A DNA stretch of 60,714 nt from an uncultured Collinsella sp. (GCA_900541145.1 UQIH01000014.1:1-60714), one strand, 5' to 3'; positions 1-8,017 are shown, counted from the stretch's first letter. The notes: a model not told the origin generated them from the sequence alone. Made by a program: numbers and translations.

Positions 1-55
1 GAGCGTCCGGCTGATAACCGGGAGGTCACAAGTTCGAATCTTGTCAGGTCCACCA
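1..55 (+). tRNA. tRNA-Ile (GAT), 5' truncated by contig start
   Basis: This is the 3' two-thirds of a tRNA-Ile. The anticodon loop CTGATAA (anticodon GAT), the T arm and the encoded CCA at 53-55 are visible. The 55 bases are identical to 225-279 in the complete tRNA-Ile downstream. The acceptor 5' strand and D arm lie before the contig edge. A true second tRNA-Ile copy is likely because the sequence after the CCA differs from that after the second gene. Confidence 0.9.
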
Positions 56-66
56 CTTTCTTTCGC

Positions 67-111
67 AATAAACACCCCAGCGAGAGCCGAGTCGCCGCTG
101 GGGTGTTTATT
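67..111. terminator. Strong hairpin between tRNA-Ile and tRNA-Ala
   Basis: A perfect 16-bp stem (67-82 with 96-111, core ACACCCCAGCG) encloses a 13-nt loop. The arms are A/T-rich at their bases, so the hairpin can end with a short U-rich stretch in either direction. It probably terminates the first tRNA transcript or serves as a processing site. Confidence 0.65.
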
Positions 112-122
112 ACTGTCTCCGT

Positions 123-198
123 GGGGGTTTAGCTCAGCTGGGAGAGCGCGGGCTTTGCAAGCCTGAGGTCAGGGGTTCGATCCCCCTAACCTCCACCA
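123..198 (+). tRNA. tRNA-Ala (TGC)
   Basis: A 76-nt cloverleaf with anticodon TGC in the loop TTTGCAA. The acceptor stem GGGGGTT pairs with AACCTCC and includes the G3:U70 pair that is the alanine identity element. CCA is encoded at 196-198. It lies four bases before tRNA-Ile, so the two are probably co-transcribed. Confidence 0.97.
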
Positions 199-202
199 TG
201 AT

Positions 203-279
203 GGACCTGTAGCTCAGTTGGTTAGAGCGTCCGGCTGATAACCGGGAGGTCACAAGTTCGAATCTTGTCAGGTCCACCA
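203..279 (+). tRNA. tRNA-Ile (GAT)
   Basis: A 77-nt complete tRNA with acceptor GGACCTG pairing with CAGGTCC, anticodon GAT and encoded CCA at 277-279. The Ala-Ile pair is typical of rRNA spacers, but here no rRNA is visible in the window. Confidence 0.97.
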
Positions 280-293
280 TCAAAACTGTGAAG

Positions 294-323
294 AGCCCTG
301 GGGCGTTGCCTCGGGGCTTTTTT
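294..323 (+). terminator. Rho-independent terminator of the tRNA cluster
   Basis: A stem of about 10 bp (AGCCCTGGGG with CCTCGGGGCT, loop CGTTG) is followed by six T. It lies directly after tRNA-Ile. Confidence 0.85.
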
Positions 324-438
324 CTTGTCTGCGATAAATCTCATTTTGGTTTTGTGTGCTGTGCGAAAGATTGGGTAGTATAGCTATTCAATGCGGCGAC
401 CTTGCCGTGTGTTAACCGCTACGTACCGGAGGTGTTCC

Positions 439-939
439 ATGGTTCGTGTCGACATAGAGACCATCGTCATGGCCGCCGGTCCCGTGCCATCGCTTATCGT
501 GCTTCGCGAGCGCTGCAGCAAATCGGACTCGCCCGCGCCACTGCGTTCCCTTTCCATTCAAACTGGTTCGTTTGAAGCCGCTGCCATCAGCCGCGGCATC
601 GATAGCGGCCGCGCCGAGCGCCCGATTACCCATGACCTGTTGCTCGATACTGTTGGCGCCCTGGGTGCCAAGCTCGAACGCATCGAAATCGTTCGCGCCG
701 AGCCGCCCGTGTTTTACGCGACGGTTGTCGTGTTGGCCGATGGCAACGAGCATAGGATCGATGCGCGTCCGAGCGACGCCATCGCCCTCGCCGTACGCAG
801 CAATGCCCCCATGTTCGTTGAAGACGACATCATGAATCGCTTGGGCACCGTCTCACCGCACGCCGAGGAAGTCGACGACGAGCAAGAGTTCGAAAAGTTC
901 GACGAGTTCGTCCACACGCTCTCGCCCGATGATTTTTAA
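439..939 (+). CDS. Bifunctional nuclease family protein (DUF151/BFN)
   Basis: The 166-aa product matches the bifunctional nuclease domain family (PF02577). The conserved RPITHDLL motif is at 61-68 and DARPSDAIALAVR at 108-120, followed by an acidic C-terminal tail (about 142-166). Family members have reported DNase/RNase activity in plants and are usually uncharacterised stress-related proteins in bacteria. The start at 439 is chosen because GGAGG lies at 428-432; an ATG at 391 has no such site. It opens a short run of genes with 1360-1809. The specific substrate is unknown. Confidence 0.85.
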   Translation: MVRVDIETIVMAAGPVPSLIVLRERCSKSDSPAPLRSLSIQTGSFEAAAISRGIDSGRAERPITHDLLLDTVGALGAKLERIEIVRAEPPVFYATVVVLADGNEHRIDARPSDAIALAVRSNAPMFVEDDIMNRLGTVSPHAEEVDDEQEFEKFDEFVHTLSPDDF

Positions 940-972
940 ATGCCCGACAAACACGCGATGGAGTGCACGCTC

Positions 973-1329
973 ATGAACGCCGGAGTTTCTGCTGAGGCGG
1001 CTGCGATCGCCCGCGAGGCCCAGGTGCGCTCTGAGGCGTCCGAGGCGGCACGCATTGCCTATGTGACGCAGGCCCGCACGCTTCGCGAACGCCGCGGCTC
1101 GTTTATCAAGATGGTTGTCATCTCCGCCCTTGTCGCGGCAATCTGTTCGCGCCTTCGTGGTACAGTTGGTGCGCTTGGGTTTTCGATCTCTACGGGCCTG
1201 GTGATCTGGGGCGTGGTCGATGCGGTCATGCTGACTAGCCAGATCAAGGTGCTCGACAAACGCGCGGCGGACATGATGCGTGCCCGCGATGCCGCTGCTA
1301 AGATCGCCGCCGAGGCGCAAGAACTGTAA
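973..1329 (+). CDS. Small membrane protein, unknown function
   Basis: The product is about 118 aa (129 aa if the ATG at 940, directly abutting the previous stop, is used). The start at 973 is preferred because GGAG lies at 960-963. The N-terminal part is alanine- and arginine-rich and probably helical. Two hydrophobic segments follow (near VVISALVAAICS and LGFSISTGLVIWGVVDAVML), then a charged alanine-rich helix. It is a two-pass membrane protein with both ends probably cytoplasmic. I do not recognise the family. Confidence 0.6.
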   Translation: MNAGVSAEAAAIAREAQVRSEASEAARIAYVTQARTLRERRGSFIKMVVISALVAAICSRLRGTVGALGFSISTGLVIWGVVDAVMLTSQIKVLDKRAADMMRARDAAAKIAAEAQEL

Positions 1330-1359
1330 CGACGCCAGACTCGATGGGAAGGTCTAAAG

Positions 1360-1809
1360 ATGGCACAGGATATGCAGGACGCCGGTAACGTCTCCGCCGA
1401 GCTCGACGCCATGGTGTGCGATCTGATCGGCGCGTTCTTGGACGACCTTGCCGCCGGTGAAAACCCTGGCGTGGTCGTGGCAATTGAGGACGCCGCTTCC
1501 AACCGTTATCTGGCGGCGCTCGATGAGGATGGCGAAGAGGCGTGCCTGGAGGCGGCCACCAACTTTATCTCCGAGCACAAGATGGGTCTTAAGGACGAGG
1601 GCCTGGGCCGTATCGCTCGCTATGCCATCGGCTACACCGGCTGCGTCGAGATTGACGGCGGCTATCACGATGCTCTGCTCGTGAGCTTCTTCGAAACCAC
1701 GCTCGAGAGTGGTTTTTCGGCATATGTGCTGTATGAGGGCATGGGTGCCGGCGATGGTTTTATGTGGAGCGACCCTGAACCTGCAGGTGAGGAAACCCCT
1801 CTCATCTAA
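1360..1809 (+). CDS. Hypothetical acidic cytoplasmic protein
   Basis: A 149-aa acidic protein with no signal peptide or membrane segment. GGAAGGT lies upstream of the ATG. It sits in the same orientation as the BFN-family gene and 117 bp before typA. Codon use matches the neighbours, so it is probably a real gene. I do not recognise it and assign no function. Confidence 0.6.
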   Translation: MAQDMQDAGNVSAELDAMVCDLIGAFLDDLAAGENPGVVVAIEDAASNRYLAALDEDGEEACLEAATNFISEHKMGLKDEGLGRIARYAIGYTGCVEIDGGYHDALLVSFFETTLESGFSAYVLYEGMGAGDGFMWSDPEPAGEETPLI

Positions 1810-1926
1810 AATCGCTAAAATAAACGAGTTTTCGGTAAAAGGCTCAATATTCCCGCTGAGCGTTGTATCGCTGGGCGGGCCGCATACGCGTGCCGGTTGT
1901 ATATAGATAGAAGATAGGGGAACTAC

Positions 1927-3765
1927 ATGCGCGTAGACAATCTGAGGAACATCGCCATCATCGCTCACGTCGACCACGGCAAGACGACGATGGTCGACAA
2001 GCTCCTGCGTGCCACGGACGCCTTCCGTGCCAACCAGCAGGTCGAGGACCGCGTCCTAGATTCCAACGACCAGGAGCGCGAGCGCGGCATTACGATTCTC
2101 GCCAAGAACATCTCTATCGAGTACAAGGACGTCAAGATCAACGTCATCGACACCCCGGGCCACGCCGACTTTGGCGGCGAGGTCGAGCGCGTGCTGCGTA
2201 TGGCCGACGGCGCCCTGCTGCTGGTCGACGCTTTTGAGGGCCCCATGCCCCAGACCCGCTTCGTGCTGCGTCACGCTATCGACACCGGCCTTAAGATCAT
2301 GATCGTCATCAACAAGATCGACCGTCCGGGTGCCAACCCCGAGAAGGCCTACAACGACTGCCTCGACCTTATGGCCGACCTGGGCGCTACCGACGACCAG
2401 CTTGAGTTCGCCATGGAGCACGTGGTCTACGCCAGCGCCATGAATGGCTTTGCCCGCCTTGACCCCAACGACGGCAACATGGACATGTATCCGCTGCTCG
2501 ATATGATCATCGACGACATGCCCGCGCCCGAGGTTGACGAGAACGCCCCGCTGGCCATGCAGTGCGTGACCATCGACCACTCCAACTTCGTTGGCCGTAT
2601 CGGCATCGGTCGCGTGTACTCCGGCACCATCCACCAGGGCGACCAGATCCTGGTTGTCAAGAATGACGGTTCCAGCGCCACCGCTACCGTAAAGCAGCTC
2701 TTTACCTTCGACTACCTTGGCCGCACCGAGTGCCAGGAAGTCGGCGCCGGTGACATCGCCGCCGTCGTGGGTATTGACCGCACCGATATCGGCGATGTCT
2801 ACACCGATCCTGAGAACCCCGTCGAGCTCGAGCCCATCGAGATCGACCCGCCGACCCTGTCCATCGTCTTTGAGGCTTCGACCTCCCCGCTCGTCGGCCG
2901 CGACGGCGACATCGTGGGTGCCCGTCAGCTCAAGGAGCGCCTGTTCAACGAGGCCGAGAACAACGTGACCATGAAGATCGAGGAGCTCGAGGACAAGAGC
3001 GGCGTCGAGGTCTCGGGCCGCGGTATTCTGCACCTGTCCGTCCTGATGGAGTCCATGCGCCGCGAGGGCTTTGAGTTCCAGGTCGGCCGTCCCCGCGTTC
3101 TGTTTAAGAAGGACGAGAACGGCAACAAGATGGAGCCTGTCGAGCAGGCCGTCGTCGAGTGCCCAGACGAGTATTCGGGCAAGGTCGTTGAGGTCTTCGG
3201 CACCTCCGGCGGCATCATGACGAGCATGGATACCTCGGGCATCGTGACGCACCTTGAGTTCAAGATCCCGACGCGCGGCATCATGGGCCTTAAGAACCGC
3301 ATCATGAACGTCACTCACGGCGAGGGCGTGTTCTACCACACCTTCCTGGAGTACGGCCCCTATGCCGGCGAGATCGGCAACCGCCAGAACGGCGCCATGA
3401 TCTCCATGACCACCGAGAAGGCCGTTGCCTACGCTCTGGGCACGCTGCAGGAGCGCGGCCAGCTGTTCGTTGAGCCGGGCACCGAGTGCTACGAGGGCAT
3501 GATCGTGGGCGAGCGCAGCAAGGCCGGCGACATGGTCGTCAACATCGCGCGTACCAAGAACCTGGGCAACCAGCGTTCCTCGACCTCCGATATCTCCGTC
3601 CAGCTGGTGCCGCCCCGCACCTTCTCGCTGGAGGAAGCGCTGGAGTACATCGCCGACGACGAGCTGGTCGAGATTACTCCCAAGAACATCCGCCTGCGCA
3701 AGCGTCTGCTCAATGCTACCGACCGCAAGAAGGCTGCCGTCCGCGCCGGCCAGGTCAACAAATAA
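1927..3765 (+). CDS. typA: Ribosome-associated GTPase TypA/BipA
   Basis: A 612-aa translational GTPase of the EF-G family. The P loop AHVDHGKTT is at 13-21, with DTPGHADF (G3) and NKID (G4) following. The domain II and III regions, the EF-G-like C-terminal fold and the BipA-specific C-terminal domain are present at normal family length (about 610). TypA binds the ribosome and assists 50S assembly and stress or low-temperature growth. AGGGGAA precedes the ATG at normal spacing. The gene is followed by its own terminator, so it is probably monocistronic. Confidence 0.97.
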   Translation: MRVDNLRNIAIIAHVDHGKTTMVDKLLRATDAFRANQQVEDRVLDSNDQERERGITILAKNISIEYKDVKINVIDTPGHADFGGEVERVLRMADGALLLVDAFEGPMPQTRFVLRHAIDTGLKIMIVINKIDRPGANPEKAYNDCLDLMADLGATDDQLEFAMEHVVYASAMNGFARLDPNDGNMDMYPLLDMIIDDMPAPEVDENAPLAMQCVTIDHSNFVGRIGIGRVYSGTIHQGDQILVVKNDGSSATATVKQLFTFDYLGRTECQEVGAGDIAAVVGIDRTDIGDVYTDPENPVELEPIEIDPPTLSIVFEASTSPLVGRDGDIVGARQLKERLFNEAENNVTMKIEELEDKSGVEVSGRGILHLSVLMESMRREGFEFQVGRPRVLFKKDENGNKMEPVEQAVVECPDEYSGKVVEVFGTSGGIMTSMDTSGIVTHLEFKIPTRGIMGLKNRIMNVTHGEGVFYHTFLEYGPYAGEIGNRQNGAMISMTTEKAVAYALGTLQERGQLFVEPGTECYEGMIVGERSKAGDMVVNIARTKNLGNQRSSTSDISVQLVPPRTFSLEEALEYIADDELVEITPKNIRLRKRLLNATDRKKAAVRAGQVNK

Positions 3766-3792
3766 GCGCTGGGCTTTATAGCGTCTAACAAG

Positions 3793-3826
3793 AAAGGGCG
3801 CCGACCGTGATGGTCGGCGCCCTTTT
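3793..3826 (+). terminator. Terminator of typA
   Basis: A 14-bp perfect stem (AAAGGGCGCCGACC with its complement) encloses the loop GTGAT and ends in a T run. It lies 30 bp after the typA stop. Confidence 0.9.
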
Positions 3827-3853
3827 TGTGCAAGAGGATTGAGCTGGTCTGCG

Positions 3854-3886
3854 CCACCATAAAGGTGCCTGTCCCCTTTGTGGTGG
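3854..3886. repeat. REP-like hairpin containing GGTGCCTGTCCCC
   Basis: CCACCAtAAAGG pairs with CCTTTgTGGTGG around GTGCCTGTCC. A close relative is at 47331-47365. Both lie between convergent gene ends. The shared CTGTCCC core also occurs in other intergenic hairpins of this window. Confidence 0.7.
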
Positions 3887-3893
3887 TTGGCGG

Positions 3894-5039
3894 CTAAGCG
3901 GTGGGGAGTCCCGGCGTGTTAGCCGGCTGCTGCGGCTTGAGGTGGGCGTTGCGCCAGATGATTTGGATGATGTAGCCGAGTGTAAAGACGAAGGCCACGC
4001 CGCTGATGAAGTCGCCTACGAGGGGAAGCCCCGTGAGGGCGCCTGCGATCACGCCGCCCACAGCCGCCATGGCGTAGCGGTTCTGGCTGTTTCCGACCAT
4101 GCGCGCGATCGCGCACCCCGCAAAGGCGCTCGACACCAGTGCGATGCCAATAACACCGCACAAGAGGGCTCCGGCAAGCGACAGACCAGCGATAGAGATA
4201 ATCAGCAGTAGGACGGCGGGGACGATAGCAATCGTGCTCAGAAGACCGCTCATCCACAGGGGCATGGGGCGCTGGTGGAGCATGCCGGCGGCGCCGGCGG
4301 TCGCGCGCGGAAAGACGAGCTCGAGCAGCAGAGCGACAAAGCAGGTCGAGAGTGCCGCGGCGACGATACCGCCGATGACATCGTTAACGGTGGAAGTATC
4401 CTCGTTCTCGGTGCGGTCGATCTTGAGCGCGCCTACCTCGGCTCCTGCGGCACGCTCGGGGTCCTCGGAGACGTGCGCGTTCACGGTGCCGGTGATGTGG
4501 GCGTTCTTGCCCAGGATGAGCTTGTCGGCCCAAACCTCGACATCGCCCTCGACGGTGCCATCGATGGTCACCGTATCGCCCGCAAGCGCTGCCGACTTGG
4601 TAGAGCCGCGCAGGGCAACCGTCTCGCCTATCGCGTAAAAACAGTTGGCGGTGCTGTCGGAATTGAGCACAACGTGCTGACCGACGACCGTGACGCTGCC
4701 ATCAACCGTGGTCTTGGCGATATCGATAGTGCGTGCCGCCAAGCGGACGGCGCCGCCCACCGTGCAGTCGCGGATAGAGAGGGTATCGCCCGCGGCGATG
4801 ATATCGCGGTCAATGGACGCATCGTCCAAGTTGAGGGCCTGGCCGGCCCAGTACAGGTCACCCTCGACGCCAGACGGATCGACGTCATTGTCGGTCGCAA
4901 GGACATTGCCTGCCGTGTCCGTGCCAGCAAATGACGCTGTGGGAAGCACGGTGATCGCCAGCGCGATGAGCGCAAACAGGATGGTGATGCGGCCCCACGC
5001 TTTACGGCGCTGGGTCGACGGGAATTGATTGCAGGGCAT
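3894..5039 (-). CDS. Polytopic membrane protein with bactofilin-like extracellular domain
   Basis: A 381-aa protein starting at 5039, where AAGGA precedes the ATG. A hydrophobic segment near residues 19-38 resembles a signal peptide or anchor. Residues about 45-200 show short repeats of the kind ...G.V.G.V...A..., typical of the right-handed beta-helix of polymer-forming bactofilin-type domains. Residues about 220-365 carry several hydrophobic segments (for example LLSTIAIVPAVLLLIISIAG). The arrangement suggests a membrane-anchored scaffold, but its role is not known. It is convergent with typA. Confidence 0.65.
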   Translation of the reverse strand: MPCNQFPSTQRRKAWGRITILFALIALAITVLPTASFAGTDTAGNVLATDNDVDPSGVEGDLYWAGQALNLDDASIDRDIIAAGDTLSIRDCTVGGAVRLAARTIDIAKTTVDGSVTVVGQHVVLNSDSTANCFYAIGETVALRGSTKSAALAGDTVTIDGTVEGDVEVWADKLILGKNAHITGTVNAHVSEDPERAAGAEVGALKIDRTENEDTSTVNDVIGGIVAAALSTCFVALLLELVFPRATAGAAGMLHQRPMPLWMSGLLSTIAIVPAVLLLIISIAGLSLAGALLCGVIGIALVSSAFAGCAIARMVGNSQNRYAMAAVGGVIAGALTGLPLVGDFISGVAFVFTLGYIIQIIWRNAHLKPQQPANTPGLPTA

Positions 5040-5145
5040 AGTGAATCCTTCGTTAGATACTCGGCATGTACCTAACAGGGTACCCAACGTGCGAGCGCTC
5101 TAAAAGAACCTCTCGGTTGCATTTCGAAGGGTCGTGCCGGGCTGC

Positions 5146-5835
5146 CTACTTTTTACGGTGCAAAAAGCGCGCGATGTCTTCTTCGGTGGGGCTTTTGATG
5201 TCAAAGCGCAGCGAGAGCCAGCGCAGACCCATGGTCACGACAACGCATACGACCAGCGCGGCGACATTGCTCATGATGCCGCTCATAACGAGACACACAT
5301 AGCTTGTCGATCCGGCGATGGCGGCGATGGCATAAAAATTAGTACGTTGGAAAATGCCCGGAACCACGCCCATAAAGCCGTCGCGCAACATGCCGCCGCC
5401 CACCGCGGTGAAAAAGCCCATCATGATGCACACCGCCGGCGCAAAGCCGTAGACCAGCGCCTTGTCTGCTCCAGTGGCGGCGTAGATGCCGACCGAGATG
5501 ATGTCGAGCAGGGGAATGACCTTTTCGGGTTTGTCGACGATTGCCGGGAAAATATAGATGATGGCTGCCGTGGCAATGGAAAGCGGGAGTGCCATCGGCT
5601 GGTTGAGGATGTAGACGTTGCCCACCTGCAACGTCATGTCGCGCAAGAGACCGCCGCCCAGACCGCAGACCACCGCGAGCGCGACCGCGCCCACCAGGTC
5701 GAGTTTGTGCTCGCGTGCGACCAACACGCCCGAGATCGATGCAGCGACAACGGCGAACATCTCGAGCCAAAACGGGATGGCAACCATGGCATCCGAGGCG
5801 TGTGCGGTAACGATCATAGCGGCGGCAACGGGCAA
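5146..5835 (-). CDS. TRIC-type cation channel family protein (YicG/UPF0126-like)
   Basis: A 229-aa protein with two homologous three-helix units. The paired glycine-rich motifs GGGLLRD and GGGMLRD are diagnostic of the trimeric intracellular cation channel family (PF03458). Bacterial members form K+-conducting or small-molecule channels; the physiological role here is unknown. The start is a TTG at 5835 with AAAGGA six bases upstream; an internal ATG at 5817 is the alternative. It is transcribed away from the nuclease cassette. Confidence 0.85.
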   Translation of the reverse strand: MPVAAAMIVTAHASDAMVAIPFWLEMFAVVAASISGVLVAREHKLDLVGAVALAVVCGLGGGLLRDMTLQVGNVYILNQPMALPLSIATAAIIYIFPAIVDKPEKVIPLLDIISVGIYAATGADKALVYGFAPAVCIMMGFFTAVGGGMLRDGFMGVVPGIFQRTNFYAIAAIAGSTSYVCLVMSGIMSNVAALVVCVVVTMGLRWLSLRFDIKSPTEEDIARFLHRKK

Positions 5836-5964
5836 GATGGGGTCCTTTGAGTTACGGGTTTAGACAATGCCCGTACATAGTACATGTTCGGCGCCGATTG
5901 CGACCCTATTGCTTGGTAAACGGTTGACAGCGGATGCTGACATGGCATTGCTGGAATGCCAGGG

Positions 5965-6042
5965 ATCCAAAACATGTACGCCACCCTCCAAAAACGACAT
6001 TTTTCGACATCTTTGGAGGCGGACGTACATGTTTGGATTGAG
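5965..6042 (+). repeat. Left copy of the 78-bp hairpin flanking the nuclease-like gene
   Basis: An imperfect palindrome whose outer arms read ATCCAAAaCATGTACG and CGTACATGTTTGGAT. The centre holds a direct repeat CGACAT-TTTT-CGACAT. The same sequence occurs inverted at 7163-7239 on the other side of gene 6140-7147, with about ten differences plus small gaps. Confidence 0.9.
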
Positions 6043-6139
6043 CTCACAGCATGAGTGAGTTGATTTACTCACATCCGGTATATTTCCCCACTTCAACGGA
6101 CATAAGAGTTGGATACCGGCTCAGAGCGAGAGGCCCTTA

Positions 6140-7147
6140 ATGGATACCCCTGTTCTCATTTCGCATAAAACCGCATGGCTTGTCCATCATGCACCCCAGA
6201 ATTTGGTTCAGTCTCTTGCGCGGCACGACTACCAGATAGGCGCACAAGGCATCTCAACCCAGCAACGTGTTGCGCGCATACGACAGGCTCTTACCGACTG
6301 CGGCATTCCGTCCGATATGCTTAAGACTATCGATATCGCGGTTGTATTCGAATTCGAGCGAATTCGTACCAAAGGCGTCGTTTGTCACATTCTTGGACAA
6401 AATCTTCCCTACGAGCATATTAACGAGTTGACGCCCGGAATCTTCATCACCGACGAAGCCTTCACCTTTGTGCTCGCTGCCGAGTGGATGGATAGGATCG
6501 AATATCTCGAATATGGCTATGAAGTTTGCGGCGATTGTCGCATGAGGCTCAATCCCGCCGACCCTTATACCGGGCAACCAGCCACTACCTCCAAGGATGA
6601 AATAACCAAACTGCTCGATCGGCACCCCGGCAAACCCGGTGCCACACGTGCACGGCTCGCGCTCAGGCACATCTACGATCACTCGGCCTCGCCTATGGAG
6701 ACCGCTTCGGCAATTGCCCTCTCGCTCCCAACAAGCGAAGGCGGCGTTGGTATCCGAGGTATCGAACTCAACAAACCGCTCGAGATCCCTCAACGTCTCT
6801 GGCATTGCACAAAAGCCCGAACACTCAAAATCGATGCCCTCATTACCTATAAGCGCAGGGAGCTCGGTATCGAATATAAGGGCGGTTTTCACGATGAGTT
6901 CGAGCGCAAGGGAGCAGATGCGGAGCGAGAGGCCGTTCTCTCCCAAATGGGATATCGAATCGTTACGCTCACTTCGGCTCAGTTCGGCAGCCAGCTCGCC
7001 TTTCACCGCGCCATGAACAACATTCGCGAAGCACTCGGCATGCCTCGCTGTACCGACACCGGGTACCAGCGAGAGCAAAACGAACTACGCAAGGCGCTTA
7101 TTCGCAACTGGAAGGGCATGCGAGACGAAGAGGCACCTTCCGAATAG
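6140..7147 (+). CDS. Predicted PD-(D/E)XK nuclease, AbiEi-like N-terminus plus DUF559/Vsr-like C-terminus
   Basis: A 335-aa protein with GAGAGG before the ATG. The N-terminal half resembles AbiEi-type proteins of actinobacteria: ISHKTAW at 7-13, then the stretch around ITDEAF and GYEVCGD (103-132). SASPMET at 182-188 opens the C-terminal domain, which contains D232, E245-Y-K247, G248, H251, D260-x-x-R263 and Q281. D...ExK fits a PD-(D/E)XK active site. The protein is paralogous to that at 51043-52170. It is bracketed by inverted copies of one hairpin (5965-6042, 7163-7239). No partner gene is adjacent, so it is not an ordinary AbiE toxin-antitoxin pair. The family assignment is from motifs only; target and role are unknown. 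Confidence 0.7.
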   Translation: MDTPVLISHKTAWLVHHAPQNLVQSLARHDYQIGAQGISTQQRVARIRQALTDCGIPSDMLKTIDIAVVFEFERIRTKGVVCHILGQNLPYEHINELTPGIFITDEAFTFVLAAEWMDRIEYLEYGYEVCGDCRMRLNPADPYTGQPATTSKDEITKLLDRHPGKPGATRARLALRHIYDHSASPMETASAIALSLPTSEGGVGIRGIELNKPLEIPQRLWHCTKARTLKIDALITYKRRELGIEYKGGFHDEFERKGADAEREAVLSQMGYRIVTLTSAQFGSQLAFHRAMNNIREALGMPRCTDTGYQREQNELRKALIRNWKGMRDEEAPSE

Positions 7148-7162
7148 TGCCACTCCCGTGAA

Positions 7163-7239
7163 CTCAATCCAAACGTGTACGTCAGCCTTCAAAGATGTCG
7201 AAAAATGTCGGTTTTGGAGGGTGACGTACATGTTTGGGG
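7163..7239 (-). repeat. Right, inverted copy of the hairpin flanking the nuclease-like gene
   Basis: The reverse complement closely matches 5965-6042, sharing for instance ACATGTACG, CACCCTCCAAAA, CGACATTTTTCGACATC and GTTTGGATTGAG. It starts 15 bp after the gene stop and lies about 70 bp from tRNA-Ser. Confidence 0.9.
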
Positions 7240-7269
7240 AAGCGTGGGATCGAGACGTATTTCGATAAC

Positions 7270-7293
7270 AAAAAAGCTCCCATTCTCGGGAGC
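7270..7293 (-). terminator. Terminator of the tRNA-Ser pair
   Basis: On the minus strand, AGCTCCC-GAGAAT-GGGAGCT is followed by a T run. It lies just downstream of tRNA-Ser(CGA). Confidence 0.85.
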
Positions 7294-7307
7294 TCTCTCA
7301 ATCTAAA

Positions 7308-7398
7308 TGGCGGAGGAGGAGGGATTCGAACCCTCGTGACCTTATACAGGCCAAACGGTTTTCGAGACCGCCGCATTCAACCACTCTGCCACCCCTCC
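7308..7398 (-). tRNA. tRNA-Ser (CGA)
   Basis: A 91-nt class II tRNA with a long variable arm, anticodon loop CTCGAAA (anticodon CGA) and acceptor GGAGGGG pairing with CTCCTCC. The discriminator is G and CCA is encoded (TGG at 7308-7310 on the plus strand). Confidence 0.96.
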
Positions 7399-7414
7399 GC
7401 GTGGGGTAAAAACA

Positions 7415-7438
7415 AAGCAGGCTCGAAGGCCTGCTTTG
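7415..7438 (-). terminator. Hairpin between the two tRNA-Ser genes
   Basis: AAAGCAGGc pairs with GCCTGCTTT around a 6-nt loop. It lies between the two tRNAs and could be a terminator or a processing signal. Confidence 0.55.
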
Positions 7439-7446
7439 GAATTAAC

Positions 7447-7537
7447 TGGCGGAGAGTCAGGGATTTGAACCCTGGAGACGCTTTTGACGCCTACACGATT
7501 TCCAATCGTGCTCCTTCGGCCACTCGGACAACTCTCC
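7447..7537 (-). tRNA. tRNA-Ser (GGA)
   Basis: A 91-nt class II tRNA with anticodon loop TTGGAAA (anticodon GGA), acceptor GGAGAGT with its partner strand ACTCTCC, long variable arm and encoded CCA. Confidence 0.96.
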
Positions 7538-7553
7538 GTTAAATGCGAAAGTC

Positions 7554-7581
7554 AGTATACACGAGGAATCGCAAAGTGCAA
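7554..7581 (-). promoter_or_regulatory. Predicted sigma-70-type promoter of the tRNA-Ser genes
   Basis: On the minus strand, TTGCAC (7576-7581) and TATACT (7554-7559) are separated by 16 bp, and the -10 lies 16 bp before the tRNA-Ser(GGA) 5' end. Confidence 0.5.
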
Positions 7582-7988
7582 ACAGAAAAGTTGGCATTTT
7601 TTAAAACGCTTGGCCGCGCTTGGCGTTGCAGCGGGGTTTGAGGTGCCAAAAAAAACGGCTTCCGACCAGCGTGGTTGATCAACTCAATTGTTCAAAAGGG
7701 GTATTCATAAGCGACTTGGCAATGAATATAAAAATCTTTGGGTGGTGTTGTGGACCACTGGTATGCATTTTGCGACCACAGCCTTGTGCCCGTTGACCTG
7801 TGGCTTGGCTCAGCTTGTCACCACGGCACCGTATCTTGTCCACAGATTCGTCAAGCTTTTGGTCAGCATTTGGTTGGAATGCGCATGAAACGTCGTGCGA
7901 GCATGGGCATATGTGGAGGTCATGAGGTTGTAGCTGCATATTCTTGCGGCCTGGGAGGTTGAAAGATATTATTACCAAGTCTTTTCCT
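7582..7988. other. Long intergenic region before rpsF
   Basis: About 400 bp with no convincing gene. Small open frames here have poor codon use and no ribosome sites. Two DnaA-box-like sequences are present: TTGTCCACA at 7836-7844 and, less well matched, TGTGGACCA at 7749-7757. The sequence is more AT-rich than the flanking genes. It must contain the rpsF operon promoter, which I cannot place with confidence. Confidence 0.4.
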
Positions 7989-8017
7989 GCTTCAGGCGCA
8001 CCTTCACGACCTGAAGC
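7989..8017 (+). promoter_or_regulatory. Leader hairpin before rpsF, candidate S6:S18 autoregulatory site
   Basis: GCTTCAGG (7989-7996) pairs with CCTGAAGC (8010-8017) around a 13-nt loop containing ACC. It ends 27 bases before the rpsF ATG. Many bacteria have a hairpin in this position that binds the S6:S18 complex; the identification here is by position and rough shape only. Confidence 0.4.

Noticed and set aside
2056..3339. 427-aa minus-strand open frame inside typA
   Set aside because: Antisense shadow produced by GC-rich codon bias; typA is clearly the gene and the frame has no ribosome site or recognisable domain.
6140..7147. Classical AbiE toxin-antitoxin system
   Set aside because: No AbiEii-type nucleotidyltransferase lies next to either AbiEi-like gene; the C-terminal nuclease-like domain also sets them apart.
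7688..7962. Small open frames of 66 and 74 aa before rpsF
   Set aside because: No ribosome sites, overlapping each other in different frames, no recognisable features.
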